Source: Boswellia sacra (taxonomy: Eukaryota; Streptophyta; Magnoliopsida; Sapindales; Burseraceae). Taken from it: a stretch of DNA of 64,000 nt. The position numbers and the translations under genes were made by a program. The notes beneath the pieces are model-generated. The model did no database searches, was not told the DNA's origin, and saw only the letters and a list, made by a program, of their open reading frames with translations. Positions 45,370 to 57,013 of the stretch are shown one piece after another. The stretch lies in NCBI GenBank assembly GCA_013180625.2, contig SNVD02004573.1, positions 1 through 64,000 of the forward strand, read 5' to 3'. The first letter of the stretch is position 1. The number at the start of each line of letters is the position of its first letter.

Positions 45370-45656
45370 GTGGTTAGAGACTTGAGCTGGACACATTTTA
45401 TGAGCCAACTAGAATCAAACTTGAAGGTTACTTTTTATAATATGCTCTCTGGTTATGTTTAATTTGACTTTCGATCTGTAACAATTTCTTCAAGGAGCAC
45501 GGTTGGATAAAGGTTTTTGCTTATAGTTTCAATCTTAATGCAGTTCATCATAGAGGGGGAAAAAAAGGAGATTGTTGTTGTTAAATGTTAATTACCCTTG
45601 TGCTTTGTAAGGATTCTGCATCTCTTAATTATGTTAATTCATTTTGCATATTCCAG

Positions 45657-45835
45657 GCTGCTGGCGCTTGTCTGGCAAGGTCAACTAAAGTTTCTTATGT
45701 CATTGAAAAAGCTGATCTTAATCAGTGGTTATGGTCATCATACAAGGAGCTAAATTATCTTCACAGTTCGCAAAAGAGGCAGATTGAGAGAATATGGTCA
45801 CAATCCTTTGCTCTCTGTGCCACCTTCCCTAACAG
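45657..45835 (+). other. Unassigned exon-like fragment downstream of SWC6
   Basis: 179 bp bounded by a good acceptor (GCATATTCCAG) and donor (AACAG followed by GTAGGT), with one frame fully open: LARSTKVSYVIEKADLNQWL, then SSYKELNYLHSSQKRQIERI. Residue use looks like real protein. I do not recognise the family and see no neighbouring exons, so it may be a relic or one exon of a gene I cannot assemble. Confidence 0.4.
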
Positions 45836-46019
45836 GTAGGTTAGATGGGGGTTTCACTAATAGTTGTGTTTCATAGGACAGAAATTAAAGTTAGTCTAAA
45901 TTAATACGAACTATAGTAGCTAAGCTTTTGCTAACTTCTTCAGTAGTTAAATTTCACACCAAAATGAAGGAACCCATCTCATAGTTGAAAATGAAAATGG
46001 AGAAATAGACTAAAGTAGA

Positions 46020-46365
46020 ATGGTGATAGAAAGGGATTATATAAATATTCACTTGAAAGCTGATGCTCAACCAGGAAATGCCAGTTTTTGACAAGGAGCT
46101 CAGAATGATGGAAAACTGAGAATACAAAAGCAGACATTGGTCAAAGGAAGCAACCGGAGTGTTCCCGTCATTGCCCATGTCAACAGCACAACCCATGTAA
46201 CACAATGCATGTAAGTATCAGCTACAATACCACTCACTGGTTGCTCAAGACTATCCAAGAGCTTCTCAACAGGAGCTTCCATCTTGGTGTTAACAGCTTC
46301 TATGAAGCCAGGAAATTAAGTCCTTGGCATGACCAAGCTCGGGGGGATTACATTGGTACCATACA
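46020..46365 (-). pseudogene. UGT87A-like glycosyltransferase relic
   Basis: Minus-strand pieces in shifting frames follow the N-terminal half of UGT87A-type enzymes: NPPELGHAKDLIS (about 46345-46305), MEAPVEKLLDSLEQPVSGI and VADTY (46282-46210), GNDGNTPVAS (about 46165-46140) and FVFSVFHHSELLVKNWHF (about 46130-46080). At least three frame changes; the first exon start and the C-terminal PSPG box are missing. UGT87 enzymes glycosylate small acceptors with UDP-sugar in the cytosol; this copy is dead. Confidence 0.75.
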
Positions 46366-47328
46366 ATAACTATTAAAATGCCATTTCACAAACATTAAAG
46401 ACAATGTATCAGTCGTGCCCTGTGGAGCTATTACCTCCATTAACACTGAAGCCTTCAAAGACACTGAAAACACTGCTTTTTATTATATCTGATTGCAAAG
46501 AAGCCAAAAAACAATTTTTTAGGCATATAATCAAGTTTTTATTTCCTCTGTATTTTCTGTTCTTCTTTTTGCATCTAATCAGAATTTAATAGATTATGTT
46601 TCCAAATAATTTTTCTTTTTAGCTGTGACCTTTTCATTGAAAAAGAAACCTGATCATGATTGCTCATCATATAGTACTTACTAAGAATGTTGCTGTACTT
46701 GTTAATTTGATCTGCTTAGAATGAAGTTTTGCCTTTGACTTTGTGAAGAAGGGCCATCCACATAGAGTTAAACATCATATCTGCTCATATCTACATGTCT
46801 TTTTTGGCTTTTGAATGAATTGAGTTGCATATTTTTGTTATATTTGTGCTTATTAACGGTCATGTGCTGAGTAGATATGCTTCCATCAACACATAACATA
46901 ATCATAAGCTACAATTATTGATGTTGCCATTTCGTTAAGTTTTTCCTCTTACCATATGTGGAAAGGCTACATGGTAAACATCATATATATATAGACATAC
47001 ATTATATTCTATGTCCTGATTCTTTTGGTTATTGTACATGTCTATGATCTTGCCATGCGTTATAAATACTGTCATTATTTATCAGTGTGCTTATGAACAG
47101 TCCAGTCTTGTGCTGAGAAGATATTTCTCCGTTGGTACATAACATATTCATAAGCTACCTCTGGAAATGCCACTTTGTCTTTCATGTTTTCTAATACTGC
47201 ATGCGGAAATACAATCCCCGCTGTAGGAAACATGATGTATACAGGGCTTTATATATGTTTTTCCATTTTGGTCTTTGTTTTATTTATGTATCAGGTTCTA
47301 TGTATATATATACATACCATATGTATTA
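46366..47328. other. Intergenic DNA with a diverged direct repeat
   Basis: The segments starting TGTGCTGAGTAGATATG (46864) and TGTGCTGAGAAGATAT (47109), followed by CATAACATA-TCATAAGCTAC, are diverged copies about 245 bp apart. No gene recognised. Confidence 0.5.
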
Positions 47329-47333
47329 CATAT

Positions 47334-48759
47334 TGATAGGTGTCTATTTATGTATTACTTTTATATCAATTCGTCCATGTTTCTTTGCTATATTCCTTGG
47401 TATTTTTATGTTTTTGTGTGGTTTTAATGTTTGTAGGAGTTTTGGAGCAACTTGCACAAAAAATGGAGTAAAACCCTTCATTTTCACCTCTGCTAGTCAG
47501 TGATCTTCTCGGATTTAATTGTATTGATATACAATGAACCCGATGACATGTTATATACCGTTGGAAAGCTCTCGAAGTCTATTTTCTGGAGAAATTTACG
47601 GTTTATAAATCCATTCAGTGTACCAAAAGTTGTAATCAAAACAGTGTGAGATGTATAGAAATATAATTCCACAACTCACTGTAGCATGTATAATACGGGG
47701 CACTGTAGCAAGTCACTGTAGCAGAGTATTTAAACACATTTTAGGGTTTTATTTTTATAACTTGAAGAGGGGAAAACGTGGGAGGAGGCTGCATTTCTGG
47801 ATTTCTCTCATCCCTTGGAGTTCTTGAAGGAGAAAGAAGATTTTGAAAGAGGAGGAACTACAATTCCAAGAAGATTCATCTACAAAGAAGATTTTCAAAG
47901 AATTTGCTAAGTTCTTTCTTTCCTTTTCAATTCTGGAATTTCTCTGTATTGTATTTGTTATTCTGATTGAATATGTGTAACTAAATCTGAATTGGTTGAG
48001 GGTGATTTCAAAGCCCTTGATATGGATTTTGTGAGTTGATTGTGTAAGAAATTGTTATCCAATTCTCTAATTGAAGTTGCTTGTATTTTCCCATATCTAA
48101 TGCTTATGATTGCTTACTGATTGTATTTGGAATGGCCAACTGAATATAATCTGTTGTTGTCTATTGCTAGATTAGAAATCTTGATCCGTAATTGTCATGA
48201 ATTTCCAATCATTAGTAGCAAAATTGTGATCAGAGATTGCAATTGGAAAATACAACCTAGGTTAAATAATCTGAACTTGTGTGATTATTGCTTAGATCAA
48301 CCTATCTTTCTCATCGTAATGCTTCCATTGAATTAAACTCAGAGAGCTTGTTCTAGGTTGTTTAATGGATAGAGATTAAATAAAGAGCTTGTTTTATTTA
48401 ACAACAAAGTAAGGAAAGATTGGGGTAACAGAGCTTGTTGTTATCTACGGTTGATAACTTCAATGCTGTAATTAGATGACAATTCTACAATTAATTCGCA
48501 AATCCATATCTTGTGGTAGAGAAGGATCCCTTAACCAGCTTTCTCCCATTGATTTTTCATTCAAATTTACTTTCTGTTTTGTTATTCTTTACTTGCATTC
48601 TTATTTCATTTAGTAAATCATTCAACAAAAACCCCCCCTGTTTAGTTTATTGTTGCTGGAAATAACAAATTCAATTAGAATCAATCCTCGTGGGAACGAT
48701 ATCTACTTATCATTTTATTACTTGTGCGACTAGTATACTTGCTAGTTTCGAACGCATCA
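47334..48759 (+). repeat. Solo LTR of a Ty3/gypsy-type element
   Basis: The right part contains CAATCCTCGTGGGAACGATA and TATTACTTGTGCGAC, text typical of the 3' end of Tat/Athila-group gypsy LTRs. It starts TGATAGG and ends CGCATCA, giving matching TGAT/ATCA tips, and is flanked by CATAT on both sides (47329-47333, 48760-48764). No primer site or internal sequence follows, so it is a solo LTR. The left limit lies in TA-rich sequence and could be a chance match. Confidence 0.6.
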
Positions 48760-48764
48760 CATAT

Positions 48765-50133
48765 GTACCAGATCCGCTGCAGAGGTTAAATCTGTCCTAT
48801 ACCAGTTATATATACATATGATCAACTCGCTCTACTGTTGAGAAAATATACAAGTAGGGCATTCAGATTCTTTCATTATACAAATCAGAGCAAGTTAACA
48901 ATAGCTCATCTGCATCAAAACACACTTACAGTAGTGGCATATTAGCTAGCCTTTAGCAGACATATTAGCTGTTTGCTGTTAATGGATAGTTTGCATCTGA
49001 ACGACTCAACTTATCCATAAATAATGTATGTTTATAGCTGTAAATGAAATGGAGAAATAAAAAGTCACCTGAGAGCTCAGAAAATGCTCAACAAGGAGCT
49101 CAAAGGCCTCAGAGAAATGCCCGTTTCATATCCAGGGCAGGCAATCTGCATATGAATTGTTGCCGTATATGCCATTCCAAAAATTAATGCGAGCTCGTGA
49201 TGTAAACAAGACCTTCATTGAAGTTGGGAGCAACCCAAATTGATCACTTGATGTATTCACATTTTTTGAACAATTTTGTACCCATAATTCATATTATGAT
49301 TATATTTTGAATAAAATTTACTTAATTGATTTCTTATTGTTATTCAGAGAGAACCATGGTATATAGGAGCGAGAAGTGTGGGCCAATTTGTCGCCCAACC
49401 AATTTTTTCAAAAAAGAAATAAAATATTTACTATAGAGTACATTTTTAGCGCCTGTGAAGTTTTTAAAAAGTACTATTTACACCTTTGATTTTCAAAATA
49501 ATCACAAAGATTCTGTCCCTTAATTGATGTTTTACTATGAAATATACTTCATTGAAGTTTGAAGTTTTTAAAAGATTTGACGCTTTGCCACATTTTCTTC
49601 AAACTCTAGGATGGCTTAGTTTATGAGCATAATCAAAATATATTTTGTTGTTTCATTTTCTGAAATTAATTAATTATAAATAATCATCTATATTATAATT
49701 ATTTATGAATAAATATAAACTTTCAAATTCAGCCCGATATGTTTTTATCTAAGATTTGAACTTAACTTAAGAAAAAAATAAATGTTAAGACTTTTCAACT
49801 ACCTTATGTTTCGCCTAGACTTGATTCGATGAAAGGCAATAAATGATTATATTCTTAAGAGACTTGTCAAAAAATAGAAAAGTGATGTTTGTGTATATTT
49901 TTGAAAGTATAGGGAAGTTTCATCAAATCCAAGAGGGTTTATTGTCATTTCTCATATGTTCTATTGTTAAATTTGCTACGGAACAATACTACACCTACAA
50001 ACTACAATCTGTTTACAATCACTCTCGTTACAACTTAAGTCGACAAAAATTGAGTAAAAATTTATAATGAATAAGGATAATTATATCTCTCATAATTTCA
50101 TCAAAACAGTAACCACCGCAAATATCATCATGA
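48765..50133. other. AT-rich intergenic DNA
   Basis: No gene recognised. A stretch at about 49090-49130 (minus: FELLVEHFLSSQ, then a GT) faintly resembles the glycosyltransferase relic at 46020-46365, but is too short to call. Confidence 0.5.
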
Positions 50134-51293
50134 TCAATCGCCCCATGCATAATCAAATTCATCATCATCATCATAATTATCATAATCTTCATCAAGTATT
50201 GAACCTTCACACTCGAATCTGGCAATGTAGGAAGCAAGCTCCAATATCTTGGCATCATCAACTGCAAAACCTACACAATCTTTCACATTTGAACGTGCAA
50301 GTTCTCTGCATCCTTGCAGTATGGTAACTAGACTTTTCTGATCAATGTATGCTCCCTTCAGATGCAAGTACCTAATCTTCGGGAGTGCAGAGACAATAGT
50401 TGTTGCCTCCTTGTCTTGAATAACATGATTAGGAGCAAATAACCCGCAAAAGTTGCTGTAATTGAGGCTGATTTGGGCAAGGATTTCTGTCAAACAAACT
50501 GAATTTCAAATGGCTAATGCTTCCAAATTCTTCAATTTTCCTAGCTGGGGAGTGATCAAAGACAACCGGAAGGAAGGATACATGGGCAGTCCCAAAAACC
50601 TCAATGCTGGACACCTGAAAATTAGCAATCATTTCTCTTGATCAGTTCCATATATAAATAAATAAATTATCTTGCAAGATCAATAAATTAAAGTTCATAA
50701 ACATTTTCTTTCTCTTGGATGCAAGAAGCAAACAAAAATATCTTATTAGTAAAAAGAGACAATTAGGTTACATTTTCAAATTAACCCGAAGTCTTTTGAT
50801 TCTTAAATGTGATGTTAATAATATGCCAAAAAAATCATCAAACGAAAACCTGCAAACATGACTTGGTACATAATTCAAGTGATTAACTAGTTAAAACAAA
50901 ATTAAGGCCCTGCGGATGTCCTTACCGTTCTACTGCATACTTGAATGCCTCTTTAGTACAACAGTTTGGGAGAAGAAGCATAGTAGCATCTCCGCAGCTA
51001 CGATCAATCATGAATTTTATGAATTTTGTGTAACATAATTGCTTCATTCCATACTAACACATTAGTCTCTCTGTAAAGGGATCAACAAATATCGAATCCA
51101 TTGCATAATCAAATATCGGATCCACTGCAAAATTGGGAAATTTAAGACGTTCGCAGCACAAAGGATTAAGGGTTGCATTGTGCCATGACTTGCATACCAA
51201 AGGAACATCCAGCAGCAACCACTCCATACCAACTCCTCCAAGCACATTCACCAAACAATCCAACTCTAGATCCTCCCACTTTCGTTCTTCCAT
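50134..51293 (-). pseudogene. F-box/LRR-repeat protein gene with two in-frame stops
   Basis: Exon 1 is 51293-50926, starting MEERKWEDLELDCLVNVL with an F-box (VPLVCKSWHNATLNPLCCER). Exon 2 is 50614-50134, with LRR-type text (LGKLKNLEALAI, ALPKIRYLHLKGAYIDQKS) and a very acidic end (DYDNYDDDDEFDYAWGD). Donor (AACG then GTAAGG) and acceptor (TTTTCAG) join in phase, reading AVERCPALRFL. TAG at 51054-51056 and TGA at 50506-50508 interrupt an otherwise open frame. Order and spacing resemble the F-box/LRR family of Arabidopsis At3g48880. Such proteins select substrates for SCF ubiquitin ligases. About 280 residues if read through, so probably a recent pseudogene. Confidence 0.85.
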
Positions 51294-53269
51294 ATCTATA
51301 TAATTTGTATGACACAGAAATAGTGGCTATCAGTTTGTATACATAAACCAATTAATATATAGCAACAAGGCAGGCAACTTGATCACTAGTCACTACGAGG
51401 AAAAAATAAATAAGGTCTAAAATAATAAATAAATGGGAGAACGCACAAATGGATATTGATAAAGATAGAAATGGAACTCCGTTTTAACAACTTTAATAAG
51501 TAGCATTTCCATCAACTTTATATAGTTTCAAATAAAATTTTACTTTTAATATTTAAGTAAATCCATCTCAGCACTTAGAGTGATTCAAAATAAAATAAAA
51601 AAACAAAAAAAAGGTAAATAAACATCACCAAACCCTTGCGTCAATCACGCTGCCGCCGCCTCACCGTGTTTCCACCACCACACTCAAATCACCGTAATTA
51701 ATACAAGAAATTTACGAATAAACAATAAACGAGATAAAGTTTAGAAAGAAAGTAATCTTTTTACTAAAACATAAAATATTAATATTAATTAAAATAATAT
51801 AATTAAAAATATTTATTTATATAACTTTAAAATGTAGTTTTATTAAAAAAATTTATTAAAAAATAAAATCTTTTTTAACTAGAAAATATCCAATTAAAGG
51901 ACAGAACCTCAATCCTAGAAAAGTAAAAAAATAAAGACTAAATAATATAAAAATTATTAATTAGAAAAAAATAATTAATTAAAAAAGCAATTCAAATAAA
52001 CTTCTTTTAATTTAAGAAATCAAAATCTCTAATAATTGTTAAAATATTTAATTTATTAAAATCTATAAAATAAAATTAAAATCCTTAATTATAATCTATA
52101 ATTATAATCTATTCTAATTATTAAAATATTTAATTTATTAAAATCTATAAAATAAAGTTGAAATCCTTAATTATAATCTATACCCCGATACTGCTTCAAA
52201 ACACCTGTCACCACTGCCCGAAGAAACGACATCGCCACCCCACAAGATAATTTTGTTAGTTTTGTTTGAAAATTTGTAAATCTCAGGTGAGGTAATGTTC
52301 TGGGTTTTCTTGTTCAAATCTTGAAATATTTGAAATTAATTTTTTTTTTTCATGTGTTGGTGCGTTTTGGTATCCATTGGTGATTTGTTGCCACCGCCAT
52401 CAACAATCACTGTCATTACGCAATCTATTTCTATTTCTTCACTAGGTTTGTGAATTTTTATTTACTTTTATAGTATGTTTGATCTCTCTCGGGGTCCATA
52501 GGGGTTGACATGTCATTTCATTGAATCTTGGGACTTATTGAACCTTTACACTATTTTCCAGTCCACCGGTCCGGCGAAGTAGATTCTTGAATTTTTTATG
52601 CTAGTGGTGCGTCATTGGGTGGCCTATCATGTTCGAGAGTCGACTCAGGCCTGTTCGATGGCCCATGACTCTTTGAAATATATTAATTTCAAATACATTA
52701 CTTATATAATTGTAGTACTTCCCGTCTTGCTAATGAAATATATTAGTTCAGTTTAAATAGTTAATTTAATCTAAAAAATCTCATCCCGTGTAATGAAGTA
52801 GCATCCTTGTGTTAAACATTTCGAGGGTGGATGACAAACAAATATTTATTCGTAAGGATGTCAAGTCATTTACTCAAAAATTCTACTCTTTTTGGTAGAA
52901 AATGCTTTCAGTTAGAGCCTCCAGCTTCCCCAAATAGGTCTTATGGGAGTAGATCTTCCACACCCAGAGTTTTTATTTAAAAAACTATTGGTTATTTAAT
53001 AGAATAAATACATACACATTTATTATGATTAAATTACTAAAAAATAGTTTTATTATAACCAAAGAATATAGTATAATTTAGGCTTTATTTGTTCATATTT
53101 CTAAAACTCTATTTTCTGCAAACGCATATGTTTTAATGCATTTAAATCAATATCAACCACATATTATTTCAAAATTCAAAAAAAAACAAAAAACAAATCA
53201 CACATTCTTTCAAAATTTTGAAAATAAAAACTCAAAAAACACAAATAAATACAACTTTAATATTAAATA
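51294..53269. other. AT-rich intergenic DNA with a 92-bp direct repeat
   Basis: No gene recognised. Two near-identical copies of a 70-bp AT-rich stretch (containing AAAATATTTAATTTATTAAA) start at about 52041 and 52133, a 92-bp tandem step. Stretches of mixed composition near 51640-51700 and 52180-52260 contain CCGCC/CACCAC runs but no open frame of note. Confidence 0.5.
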
Positions 53270-53274
53270 AGGGG

Positions 53275-54170
53275 TGATAGTTCTGGAGGTATGCAGTTAT
53301 AAGAAATATCTGTAAAGTAAATCGGCATACGAGAATTTAATGTGGTTCGGTTATAAAACCTACGTCCACAGACAGCTATAGAACTGTAATTCACTAAGTT
53401 CTTGTTTGTACAATCTTTAGAACCTTTTACAGTGCTAACTCACTCTCATAGACTGACCTAATCTTTAACAAACAAAATCTCGTCAAGATCTTAAACTCTA
53501 GTGACACTGCTCACTCTCTGTCGCAGATAACTTAACAATACACTGTTAAGTTACACATAACAATGACGTTTGACACTGAATTACATAAACACTTAACCCG
53601 CAAGTTATCCCAAGTGTCTACTAATCACATAAACTCAATCAACAACTCATGTACGATTTCTACCACTCATACATGGATCAAAAAACTCAAAGAATCAAAT
53701 CAAAGAAGACATTCTTTTTGCGTTGAAGCTCTCTTCTATGAATTTATGGAATACCGAACTCAAGAGTCTCTCACAACCAAATCAGCCAACACGTCAATCT
53801 TTCAATCACGTTATCAGCTGCCTGAATAACTTTGTAACTATATAGTGAGAGGTCTGACTGAAATCTCCTAGAAATCCTGTAAAAATTCTAATCAAAATCA
53901 TATTAGGATTAGGAGAAATAAAATAGGAAGTGTTATAAACAAACTCCAAAAGAAATTAGGACAAATAAATATTCTCCTATTCTAATTAGGATACAAGATA
54001 TTATATCCTAATATAAAGAGATATTTATTACAAATCAAATACTTTCTAAAATATAATTCTAAAAACATTAAAATAGGAATAAAAATCATATTCTTGTTTT
54101 ATCACAAGTTGATCAAACTTATCATGTGCATGGCACATGCATATGTAGTAGACTTTGACATTGACTATCT
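53275..54170 (-). repeat. 3' LTR of the Sirevirus-like element
   Basis: The plus strand begins TGATAGTTCTGG; the other tip reads GACTATCT, an inverted match to TGATAGT with the last base changed. It contains the GGACGTAGGTTTTATAACCG block (reverse strand, about 53365-53345) known from copia LTRs. A purine tract on the element strand (CCAAAAAGGAGG) abuts 54170. The partner LTR is not in the window. Confidence 0.65.
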
Positions 54171-54655
54171 CCTCCTTTTTGGCAACTTGTGATGAAAACA
54201 CCAAACTGTTTCTGATCAAAGAACATCACACATGATAAATCAATCATAACAATAAGCTATCATGAACTAGCAAACAGAAATTGTCATGTGTAAATAATTA
54301 ACCAGTGAGCTGTTACAAAACTCATAACAGAACACCGTCAGAATAAGTATATCCTGCAAAATGACTTTGTCAAACTGATCAAGCAACACACGTTAATCAA
54401 TTCATGATCAGAGCAATTATATCAATCAATGCAATCAAATCATGATCAGAGCAAAAACATCCAAGCAAAACATAAAACAAACATAAAGCAAACATAAGAA
54501 GTTCTTCTTACTCCCCCTTACTACTTACTTACATCCCTTGAGAAATAAGCAATAAAAAAATATAAACAAAACAGAAGTAAGTAACCACAGTTATATCAGA
54601 CATAAAAAGATCACCAAAAAAAAAATCAGAAAACCTCATTCTCTCCCCCTTGATT

Positions 54656-54841
54656 TCAGCACAAGTGCCAAAAGCACTTAATGAAGTCTTGGAGACTCTT
54701 GAACAGAAGGGGAAGATGAACTGTCAAGACGCTTCTTGAATCTGCCAGCCTTCTCTTTATATCGCTTCTTGATTGTGGTAGGAGGTGGCTGCGAGAAGAT
54801 GAAGAACTAATGGATTTTGTTGAACCAGTTGAAGTCGCCAT
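54656..54841 (-). pseudogene. Short ORF between RNase H and LTR of the Sirevirus-like element
   Basis: It begins MATSTGSTKSISSSSSRS and then becomes basic; a one-base shift near 54780 gives an alternative run PPPTTIKKRYKEKAGRFKKR. Some Sireviruses carry an extra ORF in this position, often called env-like. This one is too short and unmatched to assign. Purine tracts (minus strand GGGGGAG) lie on both sides (about 54505, 54645, 55125). Confidence 0.35.
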
Positions 54842-55663
54842 TGTTAGGGTTTGCTGGCTGCACCAAAGTTTCCAGGACAGAGAGAGAAGACGAATGCGGG
54901 ACAAGGAAGAAACTGTTGTGGGAGTATGAAATGAACAGGAAAAGCCCTAAGCAATTTCGTAATATACTAGGCTATATTGAAAACAATTTTGTTTTTAACA
55001 AAATTTAATATTAATTGTATTTCCAAAATCGTTTCATAACTGACATTAATGGACAAAAATTCAAATTTGATTCAAATTTGAGTAAGGAATTCTAATAGAA
55101 TTAGGATTCCTGCCGCTGAAACTTCTCCCCCTCAATTCAATAATGCTGACATGGCATTTTTTACACATAGACACACAAGAAAATCAAATTTTGGATAAGC
55201 ACAAAGAGCATCGTATGTTATGAAAAACGTAACAGAACACAGTTAAAAATGACATAACAACAATATCTGAATATCATATGAATCATTCTAAGAAAGCATA
55301 TTCAAGAGCTGTTTTATTTTCTTTTAATTATTTCATCACTTAATCCAATTGAGTGATCAACTTGAGCATGTTTCTACATATAGTCTCAATGTGAATTTGC
55401 TAAATAATACATTAGCTTTCACACATGTATAGAGGTAGCCCTTTTTCATTTGAGTGGGTGACCTCACCATATTTCCAAGATATAATGAAGTTACTCTCAA
55501 TGGATGGCTTTCACACATCATATACTGGTAGCCCTTTCTGTATTTTTCATTTTTAAACCAGTATTTAATTATTCACACAATTTTTATATCACAGCTCACA
55601 CATGCTTAATTAGAAGAAAACTTATGACATTGCAGATACAATTAACATAACAGTAAGCAGTGT

Positions 55664-55990
55664 TCATTTATGTAACTGACAGATGCCTAAGGCTTTTCTT
55701 AAATTTTTAAATCTTGTTGTATCCAATGCCTTAGTGAACAAGTCAGCCAATTGTCTATCAGTGGAGATGTGTTCAATATGTATCACCTTAGACTCTACTA
55801 GTTCCCTTACAAAATGGTATCTTATGTCAAAGTGTTTTGTTCTAGAATGCTGAACAGGATTTTTGGAAATATTTATAGCACTAGTATTATCACAAAACAC
55901 AGTTATAGGCTTTTGTTCAATACCATAATCACTTAAAATTTGCTTCATCCATAATAGTTGTGTGCAACAACTCCTTGCTGCTATGTATTC
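55664..55990 (-). pseudogene. Sirevirus-like RNase H, C-terminal part
   Basis: A 94-codon open stretch reads MKQILSDYGIEQKPITVFCD, then HSRTKHFDIRYHFVREL and DRQLADLFTKALD, ending GICQLHK. It continues upstream into STAEAEYIAA-type text at about 55985-56010, where the frame breaks. Confidence 0.87.
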
Positions 55991-57013
55991 GGCTTCAGCA
56001 GTAGATACAGAAATAGAATTTGCTTTTTGCTGTGCGAAGAAACCAAGTTAGTACCAAGATAAACACATCCTCCTGAGGTACTTTTTCTGTCATCTGCATT
56101 TCCTGCCCAATCAGCATCACTAAACCCTGCAAGATAATCATTTGTATCTTTAGAAAACAATATTCCATAATCATGTGTTCCATGTACATATCTGATGATT
56201 CTCTTAGCTGTTGCAAGATGTGATTCTTTGGGATTTGCTTGAAATCTAGCACAAAATCCTACACTAAAGCAAAGTCTGGTCTGCCTGCTGTGAGGTATAG
56301 TAGGCTGTCAATAATGCTTCTATACAAACTTGCATCAACATCTTTTCCTGCATTGTCTTTTGAAAGTTTTAGATTAGTACTGATAGGAGTTTTCATTGGT
56401 TTTGTATTCTCAAGCCCAAACGTCTTTACAAGATTTTTAGCATATTTTGATTGAGATATGAATATCCCATCATTCATTTGCTTAACCTGCAACCCAAGAA
56501 AGAAATTTAATTCTCCTACCATGCTCATCTCAAACTATTCCTGCATCAACTTAACAAACTCATTAGTTTTGCTTTTGTTAGTTGATCCGAAAACAATGTC
56601 ATCAACATATATTTGTGTAACAATAAGATAGTTAGATGCATGTTTGATAAACAAAGTCTTATCATTGCTGCCTCTTTTATAACCTCTGTTGATCAAAAAG
56701 TTTGTCAACCTTTCATACCAAGCTCTACGAGCTTGTTTCAAACCATACAAAGCTTTGTGTAATCTGTAACCAAAATCAAAATGTTTAGGATCTTCAAATC
56801 CCTTAGGTTGTTCAACAAAAACTTCTTCATTGAGATAGCCATTTAAAAATGTTATTTTAACATCCATTTGGTATAATTTAAAATCAAGCAAATAAGCAAT
56901 TGTAAATAGTAATCTGATTGACTCAAGTCTAGCTACTGGTGCAAAGGTTTCATCAAAGTCTATGCCTTCTACTTGGGTGTAACCTTGTGCAACTAGCCTA
57001 GCCTTATTTCTAA
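55991..57013 (-). pseudogene. Sirevirus-like reverse transcriptase
   Basis: 56535-56891 carries [39 protein letters not shown] and [11 protein letters not shown] with the catalytic YVDD intact. 56259-56528 carries MSMVGELNFFLGLQVKQMND and ends at the RPDFAL block. A TAG (about 56529-56531) separates them in the same frame, and 55995-56252 is read out of frame. [19 protein letters not shown] precedes at about 57000-56940 after a one-base loss near 57014. Confidence 0.87.

Noticed and set aside
47201..47503. 100-codon ORF rich in Tyr, Phe and Ile
   Set aside because: It runs into the start of the gypsy solo LTR and reads TA-rich DNA; no domain.
49085..49135. Second glycosyltransferase-like fragment
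   Set aside because: Only about a dozen residues (FELLVEHFLSSQ) resemble the relic at 46080; too short to separate from chance.
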